This document shows, one piece after another, positions 27,266-36,573 of a stretch of 64,000 nucleotides of DNA (position 1 is its first letter; each line of letters begins with the position of its first letter). The notes under the pieces are model-generated. The model was not told the DNA's origin, did not search any database, and was given only the letters and a program-made list of their open reading frames with translations. Source of the DNA: Prevotella merdae (lineage in GTDB: Bacteria; Bacteroidota; Bacteroidia; Bacteroidales; Bacteroidaceae); NCBI RefSeq assembly GCF_900290275.1, contig NZ_LT985324.1, forward strand, positions 569,465 through 633,464, written 5' to 3'. The position numbers were made by a program, and so were the translations under genes.

Positions 27266-27335
27266 CACAATTTTATTCATTCGCAAGAGTTTTTATTCGT
27301 GTTTTTTCGAGGGTTAAGGATTTTTGACATGATAA

Positions 27336-27382
27336 GAGCCAAGAGTGGGGTGTTGCAGTAGTGCATCCCGCGCTCTTGGCTC
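27336..27382. other. Strong hairpin in ABC-F/lplA intergenic region
   Basis: A perfect 10-bp stem, GAGCCAAGAG at 27336-27345 and CTCTTGGCTC at 27373-27382, encloses an inner GGGGTG/CATCCC stem. No T-run follows on either strand, so it is not a standard terminator. It could be a structured RNA, a REP-like element or a weak terminator of the ABC-F gene 270 nt away. Confidence 0.5.
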
Positions 27383-27438
27383 GTATTATTGCGTCGTTTC
27401 GATTGTCTTTATAAGATGTAGACAACATATTTGTTCGA

Positions 27439-27570
27439 TCTTTGATTGCTATCAAATGTATCTATGCTTGCTGTCAAATGTATCTATGCTTGCTGTCAAA
27501 TGTATCTTTGATTGCTATCAAATGTATCTATGCTTGCTATCAAACGAAGTTTTGCTTGCTGTCAAACGAA
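27439..27570. repeat. Tandem repeat, six 22-bp units
   Basis: Six contiguous 22-bp units begin at 27439, 27461, 27483, 27505, 27527 and 27549. The core TTGCTRTCAAAYG is common to all, with units 2 and 3 identical and 1 and 4 identical. Units 5 and 6 diverge together at their right ends (CGAA instead of TGTA). The unit length is not a multiple of three and no convincing gene covers it, so it is non-coding. It lies in the 425-nt gap between the Uup-like gene and lplA. Confidence 0.9.
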
Positions 27571-27655
27571 GTTTTTTCATCATATATAATGACACTTCAG
27601 TTTGCGTGCTGTTGCGCATTACAATGGTTTAGCATCTCTCCAAATGCCGGATATT

Positions 27656-29434
27656 TTATCCGTCAATTTCTGACAGTTCGAGCCATCTCATTTCCTTCTC
27701 TTCGAGAGCATCCTTTATTTCGGGCAGTCGTTTGCTCTTTTCTGTAAGCTCGTCTATAGAGAGAGTTCCGCTGCACAAAGCCTCTTCTATCTCTTTTTGT
27801 TCTTGTTCGAGTTTGGCGATGTCTTTCTCCAATTGCTCAAACTCGCACTTCTCCTTGTACGTCTTCTTTCTGCGTTGTTCGCCAACAAACTCGCGTTTCT
27901 CCTTCTTTTCTGTGTCTACCAGCTTCTTGTCGTTCTGTGTTTCCTTTGGCTTAAGCGATTCCCACTCTCTATATTGTGTATAGTTGCCAGGGAAGTCTTT
28001 TATCACGCCCTCGCCATTGAACACAAGCAGATGGTCTACAATCTTGTCCATAAAGAAACGGTCGTGCGACACGATAATAACGCATCCAGGATAGTCTTGC
28101 AGATACTCTTCCAGCACCTCAAGTGTCTGTATGTCGAGGTCGTTGGTAGGCTCGTCAAGCACAAGGAAGTTAGGGTTGCGCATCAAAACTGTGCAAAGGT
28201 ATAGCTTTCGCTGTTCGCCTCCCGACAGTTTGTACACATAGTCGTACTGTTGTTCGGGTGTAAACAGGAAGTGCTGTAACAATTGACCAGCTGTGATATG
28301 CTGTCCTCCTCCGTAGTCGATGTATTCGGCAATGTCGGATATCACGTCTATCACGCGCTGTTGCTCGTTAAACTTCATTCCGTCTTGTGAGAAATAGCCA
28401 AAGCGTACGGTTTCTCCGATGTCGAATCGTCCGCTGTCTGGTTGCACTTCACCAAGCAACATCTTGATGAAGGTAGACTTTCCCGTGCCGTTGTTGCCTA
28501 CAATTCCCATCTTCTCAAAGCGTTGGAAGTTGTAGTAGAAGTCCTTTAGGATAACTTTCTCGTCGAAGGCTTTAGACACATATTGGCATTCGAATATCTT
28601 GGAGCCTATGTACACGTTCTTCGACTTCAGTCGCATCTGTCTTTCCTCTATGCGCTGTCTTGCCTTGTTCTCAAGGTCGTAGAAAGCCTCTTCTCTGTAA
28701 CGAGCCTTGTGTCCGCGTGCTTGCGGTTGGCGGCGCATCCATTCAAGCTCTCGTCTATACAGATTGTTGGCACGCGCAATCTCGGCACGTGTAGCGTCAA
28801 TACGCTCTTGGCGTTTCTCCATATAATAGCGGAAGTTGCCGTGATAGGTATATATGGAGTGGTTGTCAAGTTCGAGAATAATATTGCATACGCGGTCAAG
28901 GAAGTAACGGTCGTGCGTTACCATAAGCAATGTCTTGTTGCCACGAGACAGATAACCCTCAAGCCATTCAATCATCTGTAAGTCAAGATGGTTGGTTGGC
29001 TCGTCAAGGATAAGCAAGTCTGGTTCGGTAATCAGTACATTAGCCAATGCTACACGCTTCTGTTGTCCGCCACTAAGTTGTCCTATAGGCTGACTTAAGT
29101 CGGTTATGCGCAACTGTGTCAGCACTTGTTTGGCCTTAAGCACTTTATCCGGATCGCCGTTGTGATTGAAACAAGCGTCAAGTACCGATTCCTCAGGATC
29201 GAACTTAGGCTGTTGCTCAAGGAATCCAACCTTAATATCACGTCGGAAGATAATGCTGCCACTATCTACACTCTCTTTGCCAGAGAGCAGCGATAGTAGG
29301 GTAGACTTGCCCGTTCCGTTCTTTGCTATAAGTCCGACGTGTTGGCCTTCGCCTATAGAGAAAGAGATGTCCTCAAACAAGACATGCGCGCCGAAACGTT
29401 TAGAGACGTTTTGTACGTCGAGTAATGGAGTCAT
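27656..29434 (-). CDS. ABC-F family ATPase, Uup-like
   Basis: Soluble ABC-F protein of 592 aa with two ATPase domains and no membrane segments. Walker A motifs are GLIAKNGTGKST (about 35-46) and GIVGNNGTGKST (about 312-323). Signatures are LSGGQQKR and LSGGEQRK, each followed by a LILDEPTNHLD or LVLDEPTNDLD Walker B. A C-terminal coiled coil of about 90 residues (EQLEKDIAKLEQEQKEIEE) is the hallmark of the Uup group, which acts on ribosomes or branched DNA. It follows engB with a 3-nt gap, so the two are cotranscribed. Confidence 0.92.
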   Translation of the reverse strand: MTPLLDVQNVSKRFGAHVLFEDISFSIGEGQHVGLIAKNGTGKSTLLSLLSGKESVDSGSIIFRRDIKVGFLEQQPKFDPEESVLDACFNHNGDPDKVLKAKQVLTQLRITDLSQPIGQLSGGQQKRVALANVLITEPDLLILDEPTNHLDLQMIEWLEGYLSRGNKTLLMVTHDRYFLDRVCNIILELDNHSIYTYHGNFRYYMEKRQERIDATRAEIARANNLYRRELEWMRRQPQARGHKARYREEAFYDLENKARQRIEERQMRLKSKNVYIGSKIFECQYVSKAFDEKVILKDFYYNFQRFEKMGIVGNNGTGKSTFIKMLLGEVQPDSGRFDIGETVRFGYFSQDGMKFNEQQRVIDVISDIAEYIDYGGGQHITAGQLLQHFLFTPEQQYDYVYKLSGGEQRKLYLCTVLMRNPNFLVLDEPTNDLDIQTLEVLEEYLQDYPGCVIIVSHDRFFMDKIVDHLLVFNGEGVIKDFPGNYTQYREWESLKPKETQNDKKLVDTEKKEKREFVGEQRRKKTYKEKCEFEQLEKDIAKLEQEQKEIEEALCSGTLSIDELTEKSKRLPEIKDALEEKEMRWLELSEIDG

Positions 29435-29437
29435 ATT

Positions 29438-30043
29438 TTATTCCTGTTCTATGTCCTTCAGAATGTTTTCAATATAGTCGAGCACCTCGTCTCGGCCAGT
29501 CTTTTTCTCCGAGCTTGTGATGAAGTAGGGTGGCAGTTCCTCCCATTGTTCCTTAAGCGAATTCATCCATTTGGCGGCATTCTGCTTTGCGCGTACGGGG
29601 CCAAGTTTGTCGGCTTTAGTGAATATTATAGAGAAAGGAACTTGGCTTTCGCCTAACCAGTTGATGAAGTCGGTGTCTATCTTCATCGGGTCGTGTCGTA
29701 TGTCTATCAGCACAAATGTGTTGACAAGCTGCTTGCGTTGCAATATATACGACGTAATCATCTGGTCGAGCTTCTTCTGCACAGTCTTCGAGCGCTTGGC
29801 AAATCCGTAACCAGGAAGGTCTACAAGATACCAGTCATTATTAATGATGAAATGGTTTATAAGCAAAGTCTTGCCAGGTGTCGCAGAGGTTTTTGCCAGA
29901 CCTTTGTGGTTGCACAGCATATTGATGAGGCTCGACTTGCCAACATTTGAGCGGCCGATGAATGCAAACTCGGGCTTGGTGTCCTTAGGGCATTGGCTCA
30001 CCGTAGCTGATGATATTGTAAATTCTGATTTTGTTATGTTCAT
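29438..30043 (-). CDS. engB: Ribosome-biogenesis GTPase EngB/YsxC
   Basis: Cytosolic GTPase of 201 aa needed for large ribosomal subunit assembly. G motifs are visible: G1 [10 protein letters not shown] (about 32-41), G3 DLPGYG (about 75-80), G4 TKAD (about 141-144) and G5 SSEKKTG near the C-terminus. The [19 protein letters not shown] switch I region carries the conserved Thr residues. It precedes the Uup-like gene and has a -7 element 60 nt upstream. Confidence 0.96.
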   Translation of the reverse strand: MNITKSEFTISSATVSQCPKDTKPEFAFIGRSNVGKSSLINMLCNHKGLAKTSATPGKTLLINHFIINNDWYLVDLPGYGFAKRSKTVQKKLDQMITSYILQRKQLVNTFVLIDIRHDPMKIDTDFINWLGESQVPFSIIFTKADKLGPVRAKQNAAKWMNSLKEQWEELPPYFITSSEKKTGRDEVLDYIENILKDIEQE

Positions 30044-30103
30044 ATATATTGTACTATTCTAAATAAAATATGTTTATAAATACGCATAATTAAATAATGT
30101 GTA

Positions 30104-30111
30104 CAAAATTA
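30104..30111 (-). promoter_or_regulatory. -7 element (TAATTTTG) of engB operon
   Basis: The minus strand reads TAATTTTGT, matching TAnnTTTG, in the engB/pflB divergent gap. The -33 partner is unclear. Confidence 0.5.
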
Positions 30112-30217
30112 CAAAAAAATAATTAGAAAACGGCTTCTACGCACTTAACCACTACAAACAAATGATGATTTTTATGCTTAAGTGTTAGGTTTTCTTGCGT
30201 AAGTAGAGAAATAAGAG

Positions 30218-30225
30218 TATCTTTG
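30218..30225 (+). promoter_or_regulatory. -7 element (TATCTTTG) of pflB
   Basis: TATCTTTGC is preceded by TTG at 30195-30197 with a 20-nt spacer, an excellent Bacteroidetes promoter. The leader to the pflB ATG is about 40 nt. Confidence 0.8.
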
Positions 30226-30271
30226 CAAATGATTACACACTAATATTAATATATTTAAAACCACAAATTTT

Positions 30272-32512
30272 ATGATTCTTCAAAATTTGCAAAACGATTT
30301 CAAAGGTTCTAATTGGAAACGCGAAATCGATGTGCGTGATTTCATTCAGGCTAACTATGAGGCATACGATGGCGACGAGAGCTTTCTCGTAGGTCCTACC
30401 GAGCGTACTCTTCATCTCTGGGATGTTCTATCGAAGATGTTTGAGGTGGAGCGCGAGAAGGGTGTATATGATGCCGAGACTAAGATGCCTCAGAGCATCG
30501 ATACTTATGGAGCTGGATATATAGACAAGGATAGTGAGGTTATTGTAGGTTTGCAGACCGATGAGCCATTGAAGCGTGGCATATTCCCGAAGGGTGGTAT
30601 ACGTATGGTAGAGAAGGCTTTGAAGTCGTATGGCTACGAGCTTGACCCTGCTACAAAGACTATCTTTACTAAGTATCGCAAGACCCACAACGAGGGTGTG
30701 TTCTCTGCTTATAACGACGACATAAAGGCTGCACGTCATGCCCATATCATTACAGGTCTGCCCGACGCATACGGACGTGGCCGTATTATCGGCGACTATC
30801 GTCGTATTGCTCTTTATGGTACAGCCAACCTTATAGAGGAGAAGAAGCGTTACTTCAAGCGTATCGATATTCAGGAATTTACCGAGGAGATTGTACGTCA
30901 TCGCGAGGAGATATCAGAGCAGATACAGGCTCTTAAGCAATTTGAGCGCATGTGTGCTGCTTACGGATTTGATGTAACACGTCCGGCTACAAATGCTCGC
31001 GAGGCTGTACAGTGGACATACTTTGGCTATCTTGGAGCTGTAAAGGATCAGGATGGTGCAGCTATGTCACTTGGCCGTGTTTGTGCATTCCTTGATGTCT
31101 ATATTCAGCGTGATTTGAAGAATGGCACTCTTACAGAACAGGAGGCACAGGAACTTATCGACCAGATGATTATGAAGCTGCGTATTGTACGCTTCCTTCG
31201 CACTCCTGAGTACAACGACCTCTTCTCTGGCGACCCAATATGGGCTACTGCATCTATTGGTGGTATGGGTATCGATGGCCGTTCAATGGTAACAAAGACC
31301 GATTATCGTTTCCTCCATACTCTATACAATATGGGTCCTTCGCCTGAGCCAAACCTTACTGTGCTTTGGAGCGAGCGTTTGCCTGAGTCGTGGAAGAAGT
31401 ATTGTGCAAAGGTGAGCATCGATACCAGCGCTATTCAGTACGAGAACGATGACCTTATGCGTGCCGACCTTGGCGACGACTATGGTATTGCATGCTGTGT
31501 TTCACCAATGAAGATTGGCAAGCAGATGCAGTTCTTTGGTGCCCGTGCCAACCTTGCAAAGTGTATGCTTTATGCTATCAACGGCGGACGTGACGAGATG
31601 TCGGGCGAGCAGATTGGTCCTCGCTTTGCTCCTATCACAGGCGACTATCTCAGCTACGAGGAGTTTATGCCTAAGTTTGAGCAGATGATGCGCTGGCTTG
31701 CCAAGACTTATGTCAACGCTCTGAAGATTATCCACTACATGCACGACAAGTATGACTACGAGGCATTCGAGATGTCATTGCATGATGGTGATGTGGAACG
31801 TACACGTGCAACTGGTATTGCAGGATTGTCTATCGTAGCCGACTCTATTGCAGCTATGCAGCATTGCAAGATTCGCATCATTCGTGATGAATCGGGATTG
31901 GCAGTTGATTATAAGATAGAGGAGGGCGAATATACTCCGTTTGGCAACAACTGCGACGAGACAGATGCTATTGCTGTAGATATTACAGAGAAGTTTATGG
32001 AGTATCTGCGTCAGCATCGTACCTATCGTGATGCTGTTCCTACACAGAGCTTGCTTACCATCACTTCTAACGTAGTGTATGGTCGTAATACAGGTGCTAC
32101 ACCTGACGGTCGTGAGAAAGGTGTTCCGTTTGCTCCAGGTGCTAATCCTATGAACGCACGCGACGTTAAGGGTGCTGTTGCTGCACTTGCTTCGGTTGCC
32201 AAGCTTCCGTTCCAGCACTCACGCGATGGTATATCTTACACATTCGCTGTTGCTCCTTCGGCTCTTGGTAAGACTAAGGATATGCAGTCGGCTAACCTCG
32301 TGTCGTTGCTCGATGGTTACTTTACACCTACTGGTGGACAGCATATCAATGTTAACGTGTTCGACCGTAATCTGCTTCTTGATGCTATGGAGCATCCAGA
32401 GAAGTATCCGCAGCTCACTATCCGTGTCAGCGGTTATGCCGTGAACTTCGTTAAGCTTACACGCGAACAACAGCTTGACGTATTGTCACGTACAATCAAT
32501 CAGGGTATGTAA
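30272..32512 (+). CDS. pflB: Pyruvate formate-lyase (formate C-acetyltransferase)
   Basis: Glycyl-radical enzyme of 746 aa that cleaves pyruvate with CoA to acetyl-CoA and formate under anaerobiosis. Adjacent catalytic cysteines C408-C409 lie in [10 protein letters not shown], and the glycyl radical site is G721 in RVSGYAVNF near the C-terminus. Length and motifs match true PFL rather than glycerol dehydratase-type paralogues. Its activase gene pflA lies about 4 kb away in the same direction, separated by a group II intron and ettA, and both have their own promoters. Confidence 0.97.
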   Translation: MILQNLQNDFKGSNWKREIDVRDFIQANYEAYDGDESFLVGPTERTLHLWDVLSKMFEVEREKGVYDAETKMPQSIDTYGAGYIDKDSEVIVGLQTDEPLKRGIFPKGGIRMVEKALKSYGYELDPATKTIFTKYRKTHNEGVFSAYNDDIKAARHAHIITGLPDAYGRGRIIGDYRRIALYGTANLIEEKKRYFKRIDIQEFTEEIVRHREEISEQIQALKQFERMCAAYGFDVTRPATNAREAVQWTYFGYLGAVKDQDGAAMSLGRVCAFLDVYIQRDLKNGTLTEQEAQELIDQMIMKLRIVRFLRTPEYNDLFSGDPIWATASIGGMGIDGRSMVTKTDYRFLHTLYNMGPSPEPNLTVLWSERLPESWKKYCAKVSIDTSAIQYENDDLMRADLGDDYGIACCVSPMKIGKQMQFFGARANLAKCMLYAINGGRDEMSGEQIGPRFAPITGDYLSYEEFMPKFEQMMRWLAKTYVNALKIIHYMHDKYDYEAFEMSLHDGDVERTRATGIAGLSIVADSIAAMQHCKIRIIRDESGLAVDYKIEEGEYTPFGNNCDETDAIAVDITEKFMEYLRQHRTYRDAVPTQSLLTITSNVVYGRNTGATPDGREKGVPFAPGANPMNARDVKGAVAALASVAKLPFQHSRDGISYTFAVAPSALGKTKDMQSANLVSLLDGYFTPTGGQHINVNVFDRNLLLDAMEHPEKYPQLTIRVSGYAVNFVKLTREQQLDVLSRTINQGM

Positions 32513-32540
32513 ATATATATTCTGTTGAATAAAACATAAC

Positions 32541-32571
32541 AAAGCACGCAAGTCGCAGGGCTTGTGTGCTG
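32541..32571 (+). terminator. Hairpin after pflB
   Basis: AGCACGCAAG and CTTGTGTGCT pair around a short GC-rich loop about 30 nt past the pflB stop. On the plus strand the T-run is lacking (GTAAATAATC follows); the group II intron begins within about 10 nt of it, so the insertion may have separated the original downstream sequence. Confidence 0.5.
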
Positions 32572-32577
32572 TAAATA

Positions 32578-34499
32578 ATCGAGTAGGAGGAAAACGAAGC
32601 AGTTTTCTTCCTACTTTCGTTTTCCGACCTCTCACACCACCGTACGTGCGGTTCCGCATACGGCGGTTCCTATTTTGGATACCATTCGAGATACGCCTCC
32701 ATTAAAGTAGCATACCCTGCGGAGCGTAGTTTATTGTTATCTATCGCCCTTTTTAGAACAGGGCTGTCAGCTATTCGCCAATAGCCCTTGCGAGTGTTAC
32801 CCCATTCGTATGCTTGGTATTTATTGATACCGCATCTAATGAGGTTTGCCACTTTTGTCTTGACTTTCTTCCAAGCTTTCCATATACACATGCGTATTCT
32901 ACGTCTTAACCATTCGTCTGTTACAAGCAAGAGACGCTTCATATTGGCAAAGTGATAATAGCCGACCCAACCTCGTATGTATTCTTTCAGCTTCTGCTTT
33001 CTCTTGGCATATCCCCATCCATTGCTGCGGTTTGTCAGTTCTTTCAACCTTGACTTCATCTTGGCTTTGGACTTTGGGTGCACCGTGAGTTGGCATTCGC
33101 CTTTCATCACATAAAAGGAGTAGCCGAGGTATTTCACTCCGCGCACATACGACACTACGGTCTTTTCCTTGTTGACTTTGAGATATAGAGTATTCTCTAT
33201 AAATCGGGTTATAGACTCCTTCACTCGCATTGCAGCCCTTTTGGACTTGCAGAATATCATCGAGTCATCGGCATAGCGCACAAAGGGGAGTTCTCTGCGT
33301 TCAAGTTCCTTGTCCAATTCGTTGAGCATTATGTTACTCAACAATGGACTTAGCGGACCGCCTTGGGGAGTTCCTTCCTCGCTCGCTTCAAACAAACCTT
33401 TGTTCATTACACCACTTCGGAGATATTTGTGTATAAGACTGACCACTCTGCCGTCTTTTATCGTACGGCTGAGGATTTCTATGAGTTTGCTATGGCTCAC
33501 CGTGTCGAAGAAGCGTTCAAGGTCAAGGTCGACTACATATATGTAGCCTTCGTTGACTATCCTTCGCGCTCCTCGTAGTGCGTCATGGCATCCTCTTCTC
33601 GGACGGAAGCCGTAGCTCGTCTTGGAGAATTGGTTCTCATAGATGGGAGTCAATACTTGGTTGATGGCTTGTTGCACCAGACGGTCTACTACTGTAGGTA
33701 TTCCCAACAGGCGCATCTTGCCATTGTCCTTGGGTATTTCTACCCTTTTTACTGGGTTCGGACGGTAAGAACCGTCCATCAAGGAACGGGTGAGTTCATC
33801 CTTATTGGTCAGGAGCCATGGGAACAATTGCTCGCACGACATCTTGTCGATACCACCACAGCCCTTGTTTCTCATAACTGCTTTGTATGCTCGATTGAGA
33901 TTTGTGGGACTAAGAATTTGCTCGAAAAGGTGTTCCTTGTCGAATGGTACTTCCACGATGTTGTCTTCACACATCCACATGAAGGTCTGCACTCCCCCAT
34001 ACCATTCGGTTTCCGACCTATTTCTTTGGGGGCAGCCATTAACTTGGGATAATGTTTTCTGCATTCTTTCCTTCATAAGGTATGTTTCAATTACTATCGT
34101 TTAATTGTTAGGTTCAGCCCTTCGTGCAACGTTATCGATTGTTGCACTACTATGACGTCTGCTGACTTCTCACGGCAAGCTTTACTCCACTTCTTTCGTA
34201 AAAACAACTATTTGAAGCGTCCGTGAGACCTCCTCGGATAAGGGCGTTGTCTTTCCATCTTATACCTACTTCATTTACACCGACCGTTCCGAATAGCTAT
34301 TGGGCTTTGGTTTGAATAGCAACCTCACCCACGGTCACATGCCTTATATGAAGTTTCTGTCCGTTAGGTCAGATGTTTGTCTTGGGCTTCCTTCAGATTT
34401 CATCTCGCGATGAACACCCTTGCCTTTGACTATGCAATTCCCGCTATTAGGGCTTGCTCGGGACTTTCACCCGTTAGACAATGCTCATGCCGAGCGTAC
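32578..34499 (-). mobile_element. Class C group II intron
   Basis: Complete-looking group IIC retroelement on the minus strand. The 5' end is set at GTACG (34495-34499, near the GUGYG consensus). CTAACGGGTGAAAGTCCCGAG, split across the domain I start, follows within 40 nt. Domain V is at about 32636-32667, a stem ACCGCCGTA/TACGGTGGT that contains a CGC triad as in IIC introns. Domain VI is a long hairpin at 32581-32615, and the 3' end is about 32578. The multidomain RNA before the ORF (34077-34499) has no gene of its own. It sits 3-10 nt behind the ettA terminator T-run, the known IIC target. End points are estimates. Confidence 0.85.
32670..34076 (-). CDS. ltrA: Group II intron reverse transcriptase/maturase
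   Basis: A 468-aa RT with maturase domain and no HNH endonuclease domain, as in class C. Visible are GIDKMSCEQL (RT1), RLLGIPTVVDRLVQQAI (RT2), SYGFRPRRGCHDALR (RT3), the VVDLDLERFFD strand with its catalytic Asp, GTPQGGPLSPLLSN (RT4), RYADDSMIF with the catalytic YADD, and the thumb/X domain to WKAWKKVKTK. C-terminal GNTRKGYWRIADSPVL is typical of the IIC group. The ORF appears intact, so the intron could be mobile. It is encoded in domain IV on the same strand as the intron. Confidence 0.93.
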   Translation of the reverse strand: MKERMQKTLSQVNGCPQRNRSETEWYGGVQTFMWMCEDNIVEVPFDKEHLFEQILSPTNLNRAYKAVMRNKGCGGIDKMSCEQLFPWLLTNKDELTRSLMDGSYRPNPVKRVEIPKDNGKMRLLGIPTVVDRLVQQAINQVLTPIYENQFSKTSYGFRPRRGCHDALRGARRIVNEGYIYVVDLDLERFFDTVSHSKLIEILSRTIKDGRVVSLIHKYLRSGVMNKGLFEASEEGTPQGGPLSPLLSNIMLNELDKELERRELPFVRYADDSMIFCKSKRAAMRVKESITRFIENTLYLKVNKEKTVVSYVRGVKYLGYSFYVMKGECQLTVHPKSKAKMKSRLKELTNRSNGWGYAKRKQKLKEYIRGWVGYYHFANMKRLLLVTDEWLRRRIRMCIWKAWKKVKTKVANLIRCGINKYQAYEWGNTRKGYWRIADSPVLKRAIDNNKLRSAGYATLMEAYLEWYPK

Positions 34500-34504
34500 T
34501 ACAA

Positions 34505-34538
34505 AAAAAGAGGGTGTGTCTTGACACACCCTCTTTTT
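34505..34538 (-). terminator. GGGTGTGTC-type terminator of ettA
   Basis: A perfect 16-bp stem, AAAAAGAGGGTGTGTC at 34505-34520 and its complement at 34523-34538, works in both directions with an A/T run on each side. It lies 25 nt past the ettA stop and immediately precedes the 5' end of the group II intron. Its stem is shared with the hairpins at 12680 and 21686-21866. Confidence 0.9.
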
Positions 34539-34562
34539 GTTTTTAATATACCAGACGGTCTT

Positions 34563-36260
34563 TTAGTCGTCCATCAGTTTGCGATAGCGTCCCTTCTTTA
34601 TCTCCTCATTGCCAAGGCGGCGTGCCTTGTTTATTTCGTAGTCGGAATAGCTGCCCTCAAAGAAGAATACTTCGCCATTGCCCTCGAATGCGAGGATATG
34701 GGTACAGATACGGTCGAGGAACCAACGGTCGTGGCTGATAACTACAGCACAACCTGCAAATCCTTCAAGACCTTCCTCTAATGCTCGCAATGTGTTTACA
34801 TCGATGTCGTTAGTAGGCTCGTCGAGCAACAAAACATTGCCTTCTTGCTTAAGGGCAAGAGCCAATTGCAAACGGTTGCGCTCACCACCAGAAAGAGTCT
34901 CGCATAGTTTTGACTGGTCGGTACCGGCAAAGTTGAAACGAGAGATGTAAGCACGTGCATTTACATCGCGTCCGCCCATACGTATTGTCTCATTACCCTG
35001 AGATATTGTCTCGTAAACCGACTTCTTTGGGTCGATATCCTTATGCTGCTGGTCTACGTATGCAAGCTTCACAGTCTCGCCAACCTCGAATGTTCCACCG
35101 TCAGCTTGTTCAAGACCCATAATCATGCGGAATAGGGTAGTCTTGCCTGCACCGTTAGGACCTATAACACCTACAATGCCGTTAGGAGGAAGCATGAAGT
35201 TGAGGTCGTTGAAGAGCACTTTGTCGCCAAATGCCTTCTTTACATGCTGTGCCTCAATAACCTTATTACCAAGACGCGGACCGTTAGGGATGAATATCTC
35301 AAGCTTCTCCTCACGTTCCTTCTGTTCCTGACCAAGCATCTGCTCATATGCGTTAAGACGTGCCTTACCCTTTGCCTGGCGTGCCTTAGGAGCCATGTGT
35401 GCCCATTCAAGCTCGCGCTCAAGAGCCTTGCGGCGCTTAGATGCCTGCTTCTCTTCCTGCATCATACGTGTGGTCTTCTGCTCAAGCCAAGAAGAATAGT
35501 TGCCATGCCAAGGAATTCCCTCGCCACGGTCAAGCTCCAATATCCATTCGCTTACATCGTCAAGGAAGTAGCGGTCGTGTGTTACAGCTATAACTGTGCC
35601 TTCGTATTGCTGAAGGTGCTGCTCCAACCAGTCTATACTCTCGGCATCAAGGTGGTTGGTAGGCTCATCAAGAAGCAATACATCAGGCTTTTGAAGCAAT
35701 AGACGACACAAAGCTACACGGCGACGCTCGCCACCAGATAGATGTGTAACAGGCAGATCGCCATTAGGACAACGCAATGCTGCCATAGCACGGTCGAGCT
35801 TAGAATCCATATTCCAAGCATCGGTTGCATCTATGATATCCTGCACTTCCGATTGACGCTGCATTAGTTTGTCCATCTTGTCGGGGTCGCCATAATACTC
35901 CTCAAGACCGAACTTCTCATTAATCTCTTCGTATTCCTTCAGTGCGTCGTATGCCTGTTGAACGCCTTCCATTACATTCTCCTTAACTGTATTTGACTCG
36001 TCAAGAGGAGGGTCCTGAGGCAGATAGCCTACACTGTAGCCAGGACTCCAAACAACCTCGCCTTGAGTTGGTTGTTCTATTCCGGCTATTATTTTCATCA
36101 ATGTCGACTTACCGGCACCATTCAATCCGATGATACCAATCTTTGCGCCATAGAAGAAGGACAGATAAATATCCTTTAATATCTGTTTACGGTTTTGTGG
36201 GATTATTTTCGACACACCCACCATCGAGAAGATAATCTTCTTATCGTCTACTGTTGCCAT
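34563..36260 (-). CDS. ettA: Energy-dependent translational throttle protein EttA (ABC-F)
   Basis: ABC-F protein of 565 aa that binds the ribosomal E site and gates translation with ATP/ADP ratio. Walker A motifs are GLNGAGKST (about 43-51) and GPNGAGKTT (about 358-366). Signatures are LSGGERRRVALCR and LSGGERNRLQLA, with LLLDEPTNHLD and LLLDEPTNDID Walker B motifs. The opening MVGVSKIIPQNRKQILKDI and the arm region between domains fit EttA rather than Uup. A conserved small ORF precedes it by 54 nt. The terminator behind it is the insertion site of the intron. Confidence 0.95.
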   Translation of the reverse strand: MATVDDKKIIFSMVGVSKIIPQNRKQILKDIYLSFFYGAKIGIIGLNGAGKSTLMKIIAGIEQPTQGEVVWSPGYSVGYLPQDPPLDESNTVKENVMEGVQQAYDALKEYEEINEKFGLEEYYGDPDKMDKLMQRQSEVQDIIDATDAWNMDSKLDRAMAALRCPNGDLPVTHLSGGERRRVALCRLLLQKPDVLLLDEPTNHLDAESIDWLEQHLQQYEGTVIAVTHDRYFLDDVSEWILELDRGEGIPWHGNYSSWLEQKTTRMMQEEKQASKRRKALERELEWAHMAPKARQAKGKARLNAYEQMLGQEQKEREEKLEIFIPNGPRLGNKVIEAQHVKKAFGDKVLFNDLNFMLPPNGIVGVIGPNGAGKTTLFRMIMGLEQADGGTFEVGETVKLAYVDQQHKDIDPKKSVYETISQGNETIRMGGRDVNARAYISRFNFAGTDQSKLCETLSGGERNRLQLALALKQEGNVLLLDEPTNDIDVNTLRALEEGLEGFAGCAVVISHDRWFLDRICTHILAFEGNGEVFFFEGSYSDYEINKARRLGNEEIKKGRYRKLMDD

Positions 36261-36314
36261 TTGTGAAATTTTAGGTTGGTATTTTGTTTATAACTTAATT
36301 TTCTAATAGTTTAT

Positions 36315-36473
36315 TTAGCATTCTTCTATATAGCCTTTCGTAAACATGTCGTACGACAATGCCTCAAGCTCCTTAAGAGTCATGCGTTCTACAGCATATT
36401 CTATCTTGCGTATTAGTTCTTCACGCCTATAGTCGTTGTCGTCATTTAGACGGTTGGAATGAAAGTTGCTCAT
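36315..36473 (-). CDS. Small acidic/basic protein of unknown function upstream of ettA
   Basis: A 52-codon frame begins at ATG 36471-36473 and ends at TAA 36315-36317. The peptide starts MSNFHSNRLNDDNDYRREEL, continues through an amphipathic, charged helical stretch (IRKIEYAVERMTLKELEALS) and ends YDMFTKGYIEEC. There is no signal peptide. It lies between a good -7 element and ettA on the same strand, so it is probably the first gene of that unit. I do not recognise a family; the composition looks like that of a real protein rather than a chance frame. Confidence 0.65.
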   Translation of the reverse strand: MSNFHSNRLNDDNDYRREELIRKIEYAVERMTLKELEALSYDMFTKGYIEEC

Positions 36474-36492
36474 ATATCTATTATTGTTTATG

Positions 36493-36500
36493 CAAATTTA
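36493..36500 (-). promoter_or_regulatory. -7 element (TAAATTTG) of small ORF-ettA
   Basis: The minus strand reads TAAATTTGC, 20 nt before the small ORF start and facing away from the pflA promoter. Confidence 0.55.
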
Positions 36501-36554
36501 CAAAATAAAAATCAAGAAAGCGTGCAAACACTTGCATATTGTTGTTTTTGTAGC

Positions 36555-36562
36555 TAACTTTG
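36555..36562 (+). promoter_or_regulatory. -7 element (TAACTTTG) of pflA
   Basis: TAACTTTGT is preceded by TTG at 36532-36534 with a 20-nt spacer. It ends 11 nt before the pflA ATG, so the transcript has a leader of only a few nucleotides; this fixes the start at 36574. Confidence 0.75.
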
Positions 36563-36573
36563 TGCAAAAACAG

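Noticed and set aside
27439..27570. 22-bp repeats considered as a CRISPR array
   Set aside because: The units are contiguous with no spacers, and no cas genes are nearby.
27345..27747. Plus-strand frames over the 22-bp repeat (Cys/Leu/Tyr-rich peptides)
   Set aside because: The unit is not a multiple of three, so each frame merely reads the repeat in rotation; no start signal or conserved protein features.
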